Part shown: piece by piece, positions 1-9,991 of the stretch
How positions within the stretch are numbered: position 1 is the first letter of the stretch
How the letters are laid out: every line of letters begins with the position of its first letter
Origin: Semisulcospira habei
Taxonomy: Eukaryota; Mollusca; Gastropoda; Semisulcospiridae
Length of the DNA: 64,000 bases
NCBI GenBank assembly: GCA_036245525.1
Contig: BTPG01000004.1
Span: 46,077,982 to 46,141,981 of the forward strand
Direction of reading: 5' to 3'
Position numbers and translations under genes: made by a program
Notes under the pieces: generated by a model
What the model was told of the DNA's origin: nothing
What the model saw: the letters and a program-made list of their open reading frames with translations, nothing else
Databases searched by the model: none

Positions 1-298
1 CCTTTGCGTGTGGGTAGGGGTTTTAGTCGCTATGATTCCTACCGCGACTGCAGGGCCTCATGAGGGTATGAATGAACCCTTTGCGTGTGGGTAGGGGTTT
101 TAGTCGCTATGATTCCTACCGCGACTGCAGGGCCTCATGAGGGTATGAATGAACCCTTTGCGTGTGGGTAGGGGTTTTAGTCGCTATGATTCCTACCGCG
201 ACTGCAGGGCCTCATGAGGGTATGAATGAACCCTTTGCGTGTGGGTAGGGGTTTTAGTCGCTATGATTCCTACCGCGACTGCAGGGCCTCATGAGGAT
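1..298. repeat. 77-bp tandem array, 3.9 copies
   Basis: Units start at 1, 78, 155 and 232 and are almost identical. Each begins CCTTTGCGTGTGGGTAGGGG and contains TTTTAGTCGC and TGATTCCTAC. This is one arm of the TTAA-flanked family-F hairpin seen intact at 3117-3212 and 48738-48829, so the array seems to have grown from a MITE arm. It may continue beyond the window. Confidence 0.9.
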
Positions 299-385
299 CA
301 GTCGATGTCTCTTGCAGTTGGATCGTGTTTAGTTTTTCTCGGCAGGGGGAGGGTTAACTCTATCAACTTCCACGTCGGCCGGGAA

Positions 386-459
386 AGGTCAAGGGTAGTG
401 CTAGACTACCTTAGCTCATTCTTATGCGACACATCAGTCTGGCACTACCCTTGAACTAT
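386..459. mobile_element. Family-B hairpin MITE, partial
   Basis: Arms AAGGGTAGTGCTAGACTA and TAGTCTGGCACTACCCTT pair imperfectly around an unrelated loop (405-440); the usual TTGGCGCC centre is lost. The outer TTAA ends are not visible. Confidence 0.65.
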
Positions 460-545
460 CAAGATGTGTTCCTTTCTTATTTTTATTTTCATTATACGTC
501 AGTAAGCAACGATATGTTTGAAAACTGGCCCTTGGCGTCGAAATA

Positions 546-759
546 TTAACCCTTTTAGCCCCGGATCACTACAGCTGGATATGGCTTGATAAGGATAATT
601 AAAGGTTAGTGGCAGATTAGCTTGGCGCCTTCAGGCGCCAAGCTAATCTGGCACTACCCTTGAATTACCATGGTCAAGCCATCTCCTGCAACCGGTACAT
701 AGTCGTTAGGCAACACTTCCAATATTTGAGAAATGGAACATTAGGGCTAAAAGGGTTAA
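546..759. mobile_element. Family-B hairpin MITE with TTAA ends
   Basis: Starts TTAACCCTTTTAGCCCC and ends with the complement AGGGCTAAAAGGGTTAA. The core 603-656 is a palindrome centred on TTGGCGCC-TTCA-GGCGCCAA. A good type copy: terminal inverted repeat, TTAA target, no coding capacity. Confidence 0.85.
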
Positions 760-929
760 CCGACAGAAAATACAGAGTCATTGTATGGTCCATCCATTCT
801 CTCAAAAACGTCACATATGCATGCCCCGTGTAGAACATAAAATCACAATGAAGTACTGGACAATTGACATCGGGCCTCAGGACTGGAAGAGCTGACTCAC
901 AGCACCGCGCAATGTTCTCTCTGTTTCAG

Positions 930-1082
930 GGTGCGTGGCTAGAGCTGACCCTGTCCTCTGACGGTGACCACGCGGACGCCCCGAGCTTGGGTCAGGACGT
1001 CACGCTGGCTGGACCACACAGCACGGTCAGACAGGAACACCACGTGCACAGAAACGTCGGACCGAATGTGCTGCTGGTGGAG
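930..1082 (+). CDS. B3GALNT2: Internal exon (recovered exon 1) of a B3GALNT2-like glycosyltransferase
   Basis: A pyrimidine-rich acceptor ending TTTCAG (929) and a GTACGT donor (1083) bound 153 nt that are open in phase 0/0 and encode 51 residues beginning GAWLELTLSSDG and ending VGPNVLLVE. In B3GALNT2 the region between the N-terminal part and the catalytic GT31 core is poorly conserved; the start of this exon and its end (NVLLVE, against VLRV in the vertebrate protein as I remember it) fit there. On its own the peptide would not be recognisable. The assignment rests on its phase joining exactly to the next exon at 5739 and on strand and order. Family role: transfers GalNAc in beta-1,3 linkage in the ER/Golgi, in vertebrates on O-mannosyl glycans of alpha-dystroglycan. 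Upstream exons lie outside the window. Confidence 0.65.
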
Positions 1083-1101
1083 GTACGTCACCCAGGGCCT
1101 T

Positions 1102-1321
1102 TTAACCACTTCACTTCCGAGAGGAGTTGAACGTCACCCAGCTGCAAGAGGCATAGATCCTCATGAGCCCCCGCGATCGCGGGGGCTCATGAGGATCTAT
1201 GCCTCTTGCCGAAACCCATTTGCACCCACGTTCTTTTGCCGGCTTTGGATCTTTGACCTTGAATTTACAGTGTTCTCAAGTTAAAAAGGCCGTCGGCGTC
1301 AACTGGCAGGAAAGGGATTAA
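1102..1321. mobile_element. Family-A hairpin MITE with TTAA ends, 20 nt inside the intron
   Basis: Left end TTAACCACTTCACTTCC at 1102 and right end GGCAGGAAAGGGATTAA at 1321. The 64-bp core (1147-1209) is a near-perfect palindrome, AAGAGGCATAGATCCTCATG and its complement. It lies 20 nt after the splice donor of the first recovered exon. Confidence 0.85.
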
Positions 1322-1402
1322 CACATTCGAGACGTGCCGCATCCGGATAGGCGGTTGTTGTTCACCACTTACCCGTATAGCGTCACACCTCGAATGAGTT
1401 AT
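1318..1402. mobile_element. Family-C MITE, degenerate, abutting the family-A copy
   Basis: Left arm TTAACACATTCGAGACGTGC and right arm ACACCTCGAATGAGTTA. The centre no longer pairs well. Its left TTAA (1318-1321) is also the right TTAA of the preceding family-A element. Confidence 0.75.
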
Positions 1403-1515
1403 AATAATAATTATAATAATATTCATAATGAGTTATAATAATAATTATAATAATATATAATAATTATAATAATAATTATAATAATATAATGAGTTATAAT
1501 AATAATTATAATAAT
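1402..1515. repeat. AT-rich satellite (ATAATAATTATAAT)
   Basis: Irregular tandem TAA/ATT units with GAGTTATAAT repeated at about 1396, 1430 and 1490. Confidence 0.85.
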
Positions 1516-1671
1516 GCCACATTCCTTCTGCCATTGAAGATAAGTAGCGGCTAATCTCTATGTTTGTTTGTTTGTCTATTTTGACAAAGGGTATTTACCC
1601 GAAATATTAATAAATTGTGTTGTACCCGTCTTTTCTAAGCGTGTTTCTTTCTCCGTTGGGTACTTCTTTTA
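1516..1671 (-). mobile_element. Solo 5'-end arm of the RTE-like LINE
   Basis: The sequence from TGCCACATTCC to GGGTACTTCTTT matches, in reverse, the first ~150 nt of the full-length LINE at 16343-20860. No LINE body, opposite arm or 3' tail is attached, so it may be half of a retro-foldback or a rearranged 5' UTR. Confidence 0.8.
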
Positions 1672-2250
1672 ATAATAAGAAGAATAAAGAGGATTTATAA
1701 GGCGCCTATACATGGTAAGATGCTTTAGGCGCCGTATTACACAAAAGTGACAAATGAAACCACATGTGCAAATTACACAGAAGAACAGAAAATGACTAAA
1801 ACATGAACACTGATAGTCAAGATGGGAAAAGATTTATTTTTTTTAACAGTCAACGAGAACCGCGGGTAAGATTGCAGGCGTGCGCCAGACCTTGAAACTG
1901 ATGCTTGTTTATGTACGACTTCTGATTAGAGCCTACACGTGCGCAGATTTTCATTCCAATATTTGATATCCTGAAAGCAGGGCATGCCACAATTTAGAAG
2001 CACTCGAACGGATCAAAGACAATGCTCAAAGAAAGACCGTCCAACACCAGAACTGTTTGTTGGATTTGTAAGGGTTTTGTTTAGTTAGTTCGTCGGTGTG
2101 CTTCCAACGTCCTGACGTTCTGAGCGGCTCACTCCCCTTTGGGAATCATTGCAGGCGTGCGTTTTCGACTTTACCGACCATGCAGTTTGTTTGTTTGCGA
2201 TCGCAAGCTGTGCCCCCCCCCCTCCCCCCTTCCCCTCCCAGGAAAACAAA

Positions 2251-2334
2251 AGATCCTCGGGACGACGTCGGCCGTCGTTGGCCCGCGCACGTTCGTGCGC
2301 GGGCCAACGACGTCCGACGTCGTCCCGAGGATCT
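2251..2334. mobile_element. Family-D hairpin, near-perfect 84-bp palindrome
   Basis: AGATCCTCGGGACGACGTCG pairs with CGACGTCGTCCCGAGGATCT; the centre is GCGCACGTTCGTGCGC next to GGGCCAACG. A sub-variant whose outer arm differs from 13652-13762. Confidence 0.85.
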
Positions 2335-2689
2335 CAGTTTTGCCTACTTAGCGCCGAGTTCTTAGACATGTGGCGCAGGCGTGATAAATCACTTTAAAAA
2401 AAAATTAAAAAAAGAGAGCGTGTGATCAATCAGTCAATAAGCAATCAGGCGTCCCTCTGGAACTGGCAGCGGGCAGGTTGCGGCACAATGACCGTCTAAG
2501 TTGGCCACGGTGTGGCGCAGTCTTTGGTTTCTAATTTAATTCTTTACCCTCAGATTGGTAGGTCCCGCGGCCATGCCCTGCCCATCTGTGAGAGACACAG
2601 GCACTGGCGTGTCTCTGCAAGCCAAGACTGAGAATCCGTGCCCCTTTTGCTGGCGCAGGCAGGCCCCGTGCATATCCTTAAATGGATAG

Positions 2690-2889
<200 letters not shown>

Positions 2890-3116
2890 CGTTTGTTTGT
2901 TTGTTTTTCCCCTCAGTAGTCAGTACCAGTTCCTCAGTTTTCCGTCAGTTCCGTTGCAGCTGCAAGAGGCATATTATATTCTCACTAGGCCTGTTGCTTC
3001 CGCAGACCTGTCCTGGCCCATTTATATGCGTGGATGGAGGAAGATATCCAGGTTGGGCCTGTTACTGCTTTCGAGGGCTTGAAAAATGGCTTATAGGAAA
3101 ACTCCATCCGTCTGCT

Positions 3117-3212
3117 AACCCTTTGCGTGTCGGTAGCGGTTTTAGTCGCGATCATTCCTGCCTGTAGGCTGGAATCATCGCGACTAAAACCGCTACCGAT
3201 ACGCAAAGGGTA
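3117..3212. mobile_element. Family-F hairpin MITE
   Basis: TAACCCTTTGCGTGTCGGTA and its complement flank an 8-nt loop; arms are about 43 bp with few mismatches. The left TTAA has decayed to CTAA. Confidence 0.85.
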
Positions 3213-3379
3213 GAGCTAGATCCTAATCAAAGGCGAGGGGTTCATGCAGGCATCAGGTCAATCTATTTCCTTCTGCTGGTAACCGCTATCTGTGTTATTC
3301 CATAAAGGAGGGTGTCATTGGTTTGAAACTGAGTGGGGGGGGGGGGGGGGAAATGTGCATAAGCAACACATTGCGTAAT

Positions 3380-3443
3380 CTGCAAGTGGCATAGATCCTA
3401 ATCAGCCCCTGCAGGGGCTGATTAGGATCAATGTCACTTGCAG
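3380..3443. mobile_element. Family-A hairpin, perfect palindrome variant
   Basis: CTGCAAGTGGCATAGATCCT through the symmetric centre CCCTGCAGGG to AGTGTCACTTGCAG-like right arm; only one or two positions fail to pair. Confidence 0.85.
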
Positions 3444-3862
3444 ACATGTACCAAGTGTCTTACATCAGTGCTCCTCGGACGCGCACGGTGATCGGAGATT
3501 GCGTGCGGAGATCTTTAAAAAAAAAATGGTCCCTAAATCTGACTCTTTTATTCCGGTTGTCGGAATGAAAGTGCTTTTTCATGGGTGGCAAACTCCTAAT
3601 CGCGAGTTCATTTGTTCAGGAAGGAAGCTCTTTAAGATGGAAATAATCCGGTTTGTGGGAGAAAGAGCGATTTTATTGTCGCCATTTTTCTTTTGTTTGC
3701 TTCATTGTTTTTAAAATACATTTCTCAGCATTTTAACACATTGCACTTTGGGTGTTCCGTCTGAAGACCACACTGACGTTGAAGATCATTGAAGGGCAGT
3801 GCCTAGAGACGACAAGCTATTCCGACGCCGCCGTTAAACTATCATTGCATATGTGCTCTGTT

Positions 3863-3877
3863 AATAATAATAAATTA

Positions 3878-3911
<34 letters not shown>

Positions 3912-3912
3912 T
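3863..3912. repeat. (AAT)n microsatellite
   Basis: AATAATAAT run with minor interruptions. Confidence 0.95.
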
Positions 3913-3984
3913 CATTATTGTTATATTATTACATATAGAGACCATACAGTGTTGAGAAAAAAATATTTCACCGATCCTCCCCTA

Positions 3985-4117
3985 GGACCATGGTCGATCC
4001 ATATCCAGTTTTAACTCATTCGAGACGTGCCGCATACGGATGCGCGGCTGAAAGCCGCGTATCCGTATGCAGCACGTCTCGAATGAGTTAATTCTCAGGG
4101 CTGAATGGGTTAAGTAT
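3985..4117. mobile_element. Right half of a family-B MITE, host of a nested family-C element
   Basis: ATGGTCGATCCATATCCAG before the nested element and GGGCTGAATGGGTTAA after it (ending 4117) are typical family-B 3' sequence. Confidence 0.65.
4011..4091. mobile_element. Family-C hairpin MITE nested in family B
   Basis: TTAACTCATTCGAGACGTGC to GCACGTCTCGAATGAGTTAA, an 81-bp near-perfect palindrome flanked by TTAA on both sides and sitting at a TTAA inside a family-B element. Confidence 0.9.
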
Positions 4118-4467
4118 TATTCTCAAAATGTTCTGGTCTTTATAGGGTATCAGACCGTTTTGTCGGTGATCATTACGAGCGAGAGCAATGACTGATGATT
4201 ACCAGGGTTCTTCAGTGCTCATGAAAAAGACAATCCACGGTATTTCAGCCTAGAAAACGTTCTTTGGGGGCCATTTGCTTTCTTGTTTTAACTTCTTTGA
4301 ATTGTCACAAACCGTATTGCGCAGTCGCATTGCTGAAAGAACTGAAGTGTTTGTTTTTCATTCTGTTTTTCCACCTCTCACTTCTGAGGAGCCAAACAAC
4401 AACAAAAATGACCGTAGCGAATAAGCAGACTTGTCTCGCCGGAACACAGAAACGAACATAAAAATAC

Positions 4468-4532
4468 AAGAGGTATAGATCCTCATGAGCCCCCGCACCT
4501 GCGGGGGCTTATGAGGATCTATGCCTCTTGCT
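4468..4532. mobile_element. Family-A hairpin core
   Basis: CAAGAGGTATAGATCCTCAT / ATGAGGATCTATGCCTCTTG with CCCCCGCACCTGCGGGGG centre; one arm mismatch. Confidence 0.85.
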
Positions 4533-4857
4533 GGCCTAATTTATATCTGTATGCCTCGAGTTGCAGTGATTTGCGATGGTTTGGGAGACATCATTTCAGG
4601 TCGCTGGTAATAAAAAGGCTGAATCTGCTCGATACACTGTGTCAATCGCATCGTAATCCATGCAGAATGGTGGAACTGGCAAAATATGAGACATGAAAAA
4701 CAGAACACGGAAAACAGACACCAGACAAATGGGAGACACACAAGTGAACAGGGGAAAACAAGAAACAAATAAAAAGTAAAAACAGACGAATGGAAATAAT
4801 AGAATAATAGGAAACAGCCGAAAAGAAAACAGACACATAAGGAAACACACAAAAAAA

Positions 4858-4930
4858 TTTCCAGGTTAAAAAAAAAAAAAAACTTTTTTGTGTTGGAAAT
4901 AAGAAGATAAGACACTTTTTTTAACCTGGA
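4858..4930. repeat. Short inverted repeat TTTCCAGGTTAAAAAAA
   Basis: 17-bp arms TTTCCAGGTTAAAAAAA and TTTTTTTAACCTGGAAA surround ~40 nt. Relation to any element is unknown. Confidence 0.7.
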
Positions 4931-5288
4931 AAATAAGAAAAAGAAATGGGAAAAGGGCGTGATGCGTTTACTCAAGCCTTGTCTTATTTAATATTGATGT
5001 GCAAAAATGCATTTGTCACCGTTTTTTCCCCAGAAAGAGGGTTTGGGACCTCATCTCAGGGCCGGATCTCGGGGGTGGGGTGGGAGGTGGTTTCAGGGTT
5101 TTGATATTTTTGCGATTTTGAAGGTCCGAAACAAAATGTTTGAAACCCCCTCCCCCCTCGAGGTAACTGCTCCGCCTCTATCATCTAGTGCGGAAATTGG
5201 CTGTCGGGAATCATGCACAGAGAGACCGTGGTTGCGTGTTTGAGGATAATGATATTACTAAAGTCCCTTAACCAGGTTCTTTCCCACA

Positions 5289-5352
5289 CAAGAGGCACAG
5301 ACTCTCATCGGGCCTTGCAATTGCAGGGGATCATGAGAATCTATATCTCTTG
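5289..5352. mobile_element. Family-A hairpin, degenerate
   Basis: CAAGAGGCACAGACTCTCAT / ATGAGAATCTATATCTCTTG with several substitutions; older than the other copies. Confidence 0.7.
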
Positions 5353-5544
5353 AGAGACATGTTCACGATAATAACTATATGCCTATTGTTTCCCGAGCGG
5401 AGCTTTCGTTTGGCTGTGTGCTTCACATTTTGTTGTCATTCGGATGTGACTGTTGCTAGTGTTGCCTTGCACAGTTTTGTCGCAAATTTCTAAAGTTCTG
5501 AAGCTGCATTGACCTAGCCTACTTGTATATGTGTTTTGATTCTT

Positions 5545-5632
5545 ATTATTATTCTCATTGTTATTACTATTATCATTATTATTATTATCATCATCATCAT
5601 CTTTACTATTATTATTATTATTATTACTTAAT
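5545..5632. repeat. (ATT)n/(ATC)n microsatellite
   Basis: ATT triplets with a CATCATCATCATC block, about 110 nt upstream of the exon at 5739. Confidence 0.95.
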
Positions 5633-5639
5633 TACCCAA

Positions 5640-5686
5640 TACCCATCTGGCCGACGTCGGCCCGATGACCCTTTGCGCATTGGCTT
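5640..5686. mobile_element. Family-D relic
   Basis: Contains TGGCCGACGTCGGCCCGAT and CCCTTTGCGCATTGG, the right end of family D; the left arm is missing. Confidence 0.55.
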
Positions 5687-5738
5687 ACTTACTGCTTTAC
5701 TTACATTGCGTGGTTTTTTTGTTGTTGTTTTTTTGTAG

Positions 5739-5820
5739 TGCGTGAGAGAAGACGGAACGACAATGCGGCCTGGAAATGGCTCTCTCAATTCGCTGGTTTC
5801 CTTCATGTATGCAGTAGCAG
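5739..5820 (+). CDS. B3GALNT2: Internal exon (recovered exon 2) of the B3GALNT2-like gene
   Basis: An 82-nt exon lies between a long T-rich acceptor ending TTTTGTAG (5738) and a GTAAAC donor (5821). Read in phase 0, as required by the exon ending at 1082, it encodes CVREDGTTMRPGNGSLNSL then VSFMYAVA plus one leftover base. The F-M-Y-A-V stretch matches the F-I-Y-T-I stretch of vertebrate B3GALNT2 just before its catalytic core. The leftover G joins AT at 11522 to make an Asp codon, giving a DAASLSQ segment that aligns with the DALLHNL segment of the vertebrate protein. It is too short to be found as an ORF; evidence is the splice sites, phase and alignment. A palindrome relic (5640-5686) and an ATT microsatellite sit directly upstream. 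Confidence 0.72.
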
Positions 5821-6212
5821 GTAAACCCTGACTTTCCTGCATGTTGTGTTGAATTGGTAGGGGGGGGGGGGGGGGGGGGTCAACTTTTATTTTAATAACA
5901 AGATTTAATTTTTTTTCCGGTGCCGTGGACCTGTTGCCTACTGTTCGGGGTGAGGGTATCAGTATTATTATATAATTATACTACTACACGTCTATATTTG
6001 AATACAAGGAAACTATCGCCGTTTTTGATCTTATCTCTTAATCAGAAGCAGGTGATACACTGCACGGACTTCCTCGTTTTGAGATGTATTATCCTTCTCT
6101 CAAGCCTCCCACGCCCCCCCCCCCCTCCCCCATCTGCAATCTGCAGTCTTCCTGCACTCAACGCTGAACTGCCCAAGCCGACCCAGGAACATGGATTCAA
6201 ACTGACCAGTGT

Positions 6213-6278
6213 CAAGAAGTATAGATCCTCATGAGCCCCCGCAATTGCAGGGGCTCATGAGGATCTATACCTCTTGCA
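6213..6278. mobile_element. Family-A hairpin heading a 109-bp array
   Basis: GAAGTATAGATCCTCATGAG and complement; followed immediately by tandem copies of its own right flank. Confidence 0.85.
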
Positions 6279-6720
6279 GTTGGGTAGTGTTCAAATTTCG
6301 TAGAAAAAATAGAAGTTACGATTTCCTTGTTGTCATTTCCTCTGACATTTGGAGAAACTTATGCTCATTAGGATCTAAACTCTTGCAGTTGGGTAGTGTT
6401 CAAATTTCGTAGAAAAAATAAAAGTTACGATTTCCTTGTTGTCATTTCCTCTGACATTTGGAGAAACTTATGCTCATTAGGATCTAAACTCTTGCAGTTG
6501 GGTAGTGTTCAAATTTCGTAGAAAAAATAGAAGTTACGATTTCCTTGTTGTCATTTCCTCTGACATTTGGAGAAACTTATGCTCATTAGGATCTAAACTC
6601 TTGCAGTTGGGTAGTGTTCAAATTTCGTAGAAAAAAATAGAAGTTTACGATTTTCTTGTCGTCATTTCCTCTGACATTTGGAGAAACTTGTGAAAACTTG
6701 TGAAGACTTGTGAAAACTTG
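6276..6720. repeat. 109-bp tandem array derived from family-A flank
   Basis: Units start at 6276, 6385, 6494 and 6603 (GCAGTTGGGTAGTGTTCAAA). Each contains CATTTGGAGAAACTT and ends TCATTAGGATCTAAACTCTT, a degenerate copy of the hairpin arm. A single, more diverged unit follows the family-A copy at 7512. Confidence 0.9.
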
Positions 6721-6978
6721 CGAGCCCCTTTGCCGTTGGGTAGTGTTCAGTTTTTGTTAAAAAGAAACTTTACAAAAAGTTAACGAAATGCACCTAGTAC
6801 ACAGTCCCGCATCAACATTCGAATTTTGAACCCAAAAAAATATCAGACGAAGATGTCGTCGAACTTCATTAGATGAAAAATAGAGAAGACACGCATTTTT
6901 GTTGTTCTCTTGTTTAAAAAGTCCTCCTTTTAAACCCTGATTCAATTTCGACCCTGGAAATGGAAGAACAAGGGACCT

Positions 6979-7214
6979 TGGGCCAGTTGCACGAGTGGAC
7001 TGCGCGCACCACTAAGCAAGGTGCTCCTCTACAGGGCCAGTTGCGTAAGCGAGTTGAGTCCTTGCGCCAGCCACTAAGCAAGGTGCTCCGCTATAGCGGA
7101 GCACCTTGCTTAGTGGCTGACGCAGGACTTAGCTCTCTCAAGCAACTGGCCCCAGGAGCACCTTGCTTTGTGGCGTGAACAGGATTTAAGCCCACTCGTG
7201 CTACTGGCCCCTGC
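6979..7214. mobile_element. Family-E double hairpin
   Basis: Inner arms 7036-7087 and 7096-7150 (GGCCAGTTGCGTAAGCGAG; GGTGCTCCGCTATAGCGGAG centre) are flanked by a second outer pair (6980-7028 / 7155-7210) with related sequence. This suggests one hairpin inserted in, or duplicated around, another. Confidence 0.75.
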
Positions 7215-7511
7215 TTATCGCGCGAATCCAATGATCTTTTCTGATGCGTTTTCTTCGAGACAGAAAATGGCGACACTCTGCGCCCCGTTCTAAAACCTTT
7301 ACTGACAAGTTTCTCTAAGACATTTCCTTGTAAGCATTTTTCTCCCGACGGTTTGATCGTTTTGGACTAGAGATCTCCACAACTTTGTTAACGGTTATCG
7401 CATGTTCCTAAACCTTTCACTGTCAAGGGACGCAATCTGCAGTCTTCATACACTCAAACGCTCAACTGCCCGAACCTACCCAGGAACATGGATTCAAACT
7501 GACCAGTGTCA

Positions 7512-7670
7512 ACAAGAGGCATAGATCCTCATGAGCCCCCGCAACTGCGGGGGCTCATGAGGATCTATGCCTCTTGCAGTTGGATGGTGTTCAATTTTTG
7601 TCGAAAAAAATTGAAGTTTACGATTTTCTTCTTGTCGTTTCCTCTGACATTTGGAGAAACTTGTAAAAAC
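7512..7670. mobile_element. Family-A hairpin plus flank
   Basis: CAAGAGGCATAGATCCTCAT core (7512-7578) is near perfect. The right flank to 7670 resembles the 109-bp unit at 6276. Confidence 0.85.
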
Positions 7671-7783
7671 TTAAAGTTTGTAACTCCTTGATTATCGTGT
7701 TGTTCAGACGTAAGAATTCCGTCAGATTACTGTAAAACCTGGGGTTTTTTAGGGACCACCTTTTTTTTTTTTTTGGGGGCTAA

Positions 7784-8960
7784 CGTGCGGAGCAAAAGTG
7801 AGTCTATGTTCTGGGCCTGTGGTCGTCCGTCCGGCGTCCGTCCGCCGTCCGCCGTCGTCGGTGGTAAACTCTAATGTTGGCATTTTATCGGAGACTATTC
7901 AAGCTAGTCTTCATACTTGGCCCAAGGATACTTTGTGGCAAGACCTTTCTAAACATACCAATTTCAGTGACCTCTCACAAAGGTCAAGCTCACAGGGGAT
8001 CAGGAAATATATCAAAAATAGCTATATTTGGACATAATTTATTTTTTCTCAAATACTATTCACAACTTCAAACCCAAACTTGGTACAAAGATACCTGATG
8101 GTAAGACCTCTATACGCACACTAATTTGGTTGATCCCTCCGAAAGGTCAAGGATCACAAGAGCTCAAGAAATAGGTCCAAAATCACCATATTTTAACAAA
8201 CAATGTTTTTTTTTTTCTCAAATACTAGTCACAACTTCAAACCCAAACTTGGTACAAAGATACCTGATGGTAAGACCTTTCTATCCATATTAATTTGGTT
8301 GATCCCTCGGATAGGTCAAAGGACACAAGAGCTCAAGAAATAGGCCCAAAATAGACATATTTTGACAAAAGATTTTTTTTTTCTCAATTACTATTCACAA
8401 CTCCAAACCCAAACTTGCTACAGAGATACCTGATGGTAAGACCTATCTACGCATACTAATTTGGATGACCACTCGGAAAGGTCAAGGGTCATAGGAGCTC
8501 AGGAAATAGGTCACAAATAGCCATATTTTGACAAAAAAAAATGTTTTTTTCTTAATTACTATTCACAGCTTCAAACCCAAACGTGCTACAGAGATGCCTG
8601 ATGATAAGACCTATCTATGCATACTAATTTGGATGACCCCTCGGAAAGGTCAAGGGTCACGAGAGGTCGACAAATGTGTATAAAATGCCAATAATCAACT
8701 TATTATCAACATTTTTGCAAACTTTTTAATCAAATTTGGCACAAAGGTAGCTGATGATAAGATCTTCCTATGTATCCTAATTTAGTTGACTCATCGGAAA
8801 GGTCAAGGGCCACGGGGTTTTTACAGATGTGTAAAAACTGATTAAATTTAGAGAAAACGTGGATTTTGTTAGTGCAGAAGACATCCGTTTTCTTATTGTC
8901 AGACATGTGTGGATCGGTCGATACACGTGAGAAATAAGGGCTTCGCCTTTCTTGTTGACA
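7784..8960 (+). repeat. Dispersed element L, copy 1, with ~168-bp internal repeats
   Basis: Begins GTGCGGAGCAAAAGTG then GTCCGTCCG repeats. Internal units start at CACAACTTCAAACCCAAAC (about 8059, 8229, 8395 and 8565), each with GATACCTGATGGTAAGACC and CGGAAAGGTCAAGG. It ends near TTCGCCTTTCTTGTTGA. A second copy lies at 53911-55250. The open frame in it is not conserved between copies. Class unknown; no terminal repeats recognised. Confidence 0.8.
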
Positions 8961-9203
8961 GGTTCTCTATCAGGAGAAGTCTTGAAGGACAATTGTGTTT
9001 GGTGCCATAACAACATGTCATAGCTACAGGGCTACATGAGAATCTATTGTTCTTGCAGATGGGGAGGGAGGGTAGTATTCGGTAAATGACTGCCTTCTAG
9101 CTGTGCATATTTTCAGATGCCCCAAATTATAATTACACATACGATTGATCTATCGCAGCAGTACATTTATTAACCCTATAAAACTGACCGTAATACTTGC
9201 AAA

Positions 9204-9418
9204 TTAACTCATTCAGCCCCGACAGACTACAGGAAGACATGGATCGAGCATGATAGTTCAAGGGTGGTGCCAGAATAGCTTGGCGCCCATAGGCGCCAAG
9301 CTATTCTGGCACCACCCTTGAACTATCATGCTCGATCTGTCTCTAGAATTGTAATTCAGACCTTCAGAGGGCAACTTCTAAGTTTGGGGGACTTCGGTCC
9401 TGGGGCGGAATGGGTTAA
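9204..9418. mobile_element. Family-B hairpin MITE with TTAA ends
   Basis: TTAACTCATTCAGCCCCGAC to GGGGCGGAATGGGTTAA. Core AAGGGTGGTGCCAGAATAGC is almost perfectly palindromic around TTGGCGCCCATAGGCGCCAA. Confidence 0.9.
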
Positions 9419-9588
9419 ATGTGTATGCCACTGAAACAAACTAGTAACGATTTTTCTTTTTTTTAAGTCACCTAGTCATCATCGTCATTGTTGCGTTGCT
9501 TCTTTCTTCTTCCTTTTTAAAGTACGGGTGTTCTTTCAAGTAAGTTATTTCGATATTCATGCAACCTGATATTTGAAAATACAGTAAA

Positions 9589-9905
9589 ACCTGTATCTGC
9601 AAGCACTTTTTGGCAGAAAAAAAGGTCTTAATTGACTAAAATGGCAACCCAGTGTCACTTGTCATGAGAGGTCATCATTTAAGTTACAGCCACTGACATG
9701 ATGGTCTTCAATGACAGGCGTTCTCTCATAAGGTTGGTCGCTCAAAACAGGTACAACTCGTACTAATAAACTGGTGATGATAGAGAAGTTTATAATGACA
9801 AAAACACTGTGTCACCTGTCATTAAAAGACCACCATTTAGGTGGCTACAGCCACCTAAATGATGGTCAGTCTTTTAATGACAGGTGTTCTCTCTATTAAT
9901 ATAGT
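9589..9905. mobile_element. Family-H hairpins (pogo-like end)
   Basis: Starts TACAGTAAAACCTGTATC, like pogo/Tc1-mariner ends. It contains two hairpins built on CACCTGTCATTAAAAGACC; the second (9812-9890) has ~37-bp arms around GGTGGCTACAGCCACC. Limits uncertain. Confidence 0.6.
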
Positions 9906-9991
9906 TCTTAATTTTGCGTGCATGGGTGCCTGGGTGTATGTGTGTGCGTATGTCCGTCTTATCCATTTTTAAGTCCCTTCTATTTATAGAA

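Larger units (their letters stand above)
1..929 (+). other. Upstream intron of the B3GALNT2-like gene (partial)
   Basis: This is the sequence before the first recovered acceptor. It holds a 77-bp array and two family-B hairpins listed separately. Between 760 and 929 I see only ordinary intron sequence leading into the polypyrimidine tract. Confidence 0.6.

Noticed and set aside
1..298. Possible CRISPR array (regular 77-bp repeats)
   Set aside because: Units are contiguous without spacers, the unit is a MITE arm and the context is eukaryotic.
2989..3046. Possible exon between CCGCAG and GTTGGG (TCPGPFICVDGGR)
   Set aside because: The donor is weak, the peptide does not fit B3GALNT2 and the exons at 1082 and 5739 already join in phase.
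4541..4975. 144-codon Phe/Leu-rich ORF on the minus strand
   Set aside because: Low-complexity purine-rich + strand; no domain, no splice or promoter signals.
7798..8098. Overlapping small ORFs at the start of element L
   Set aside because: The frame is not conserved in the second copy at 53911; it is repeat sequence.
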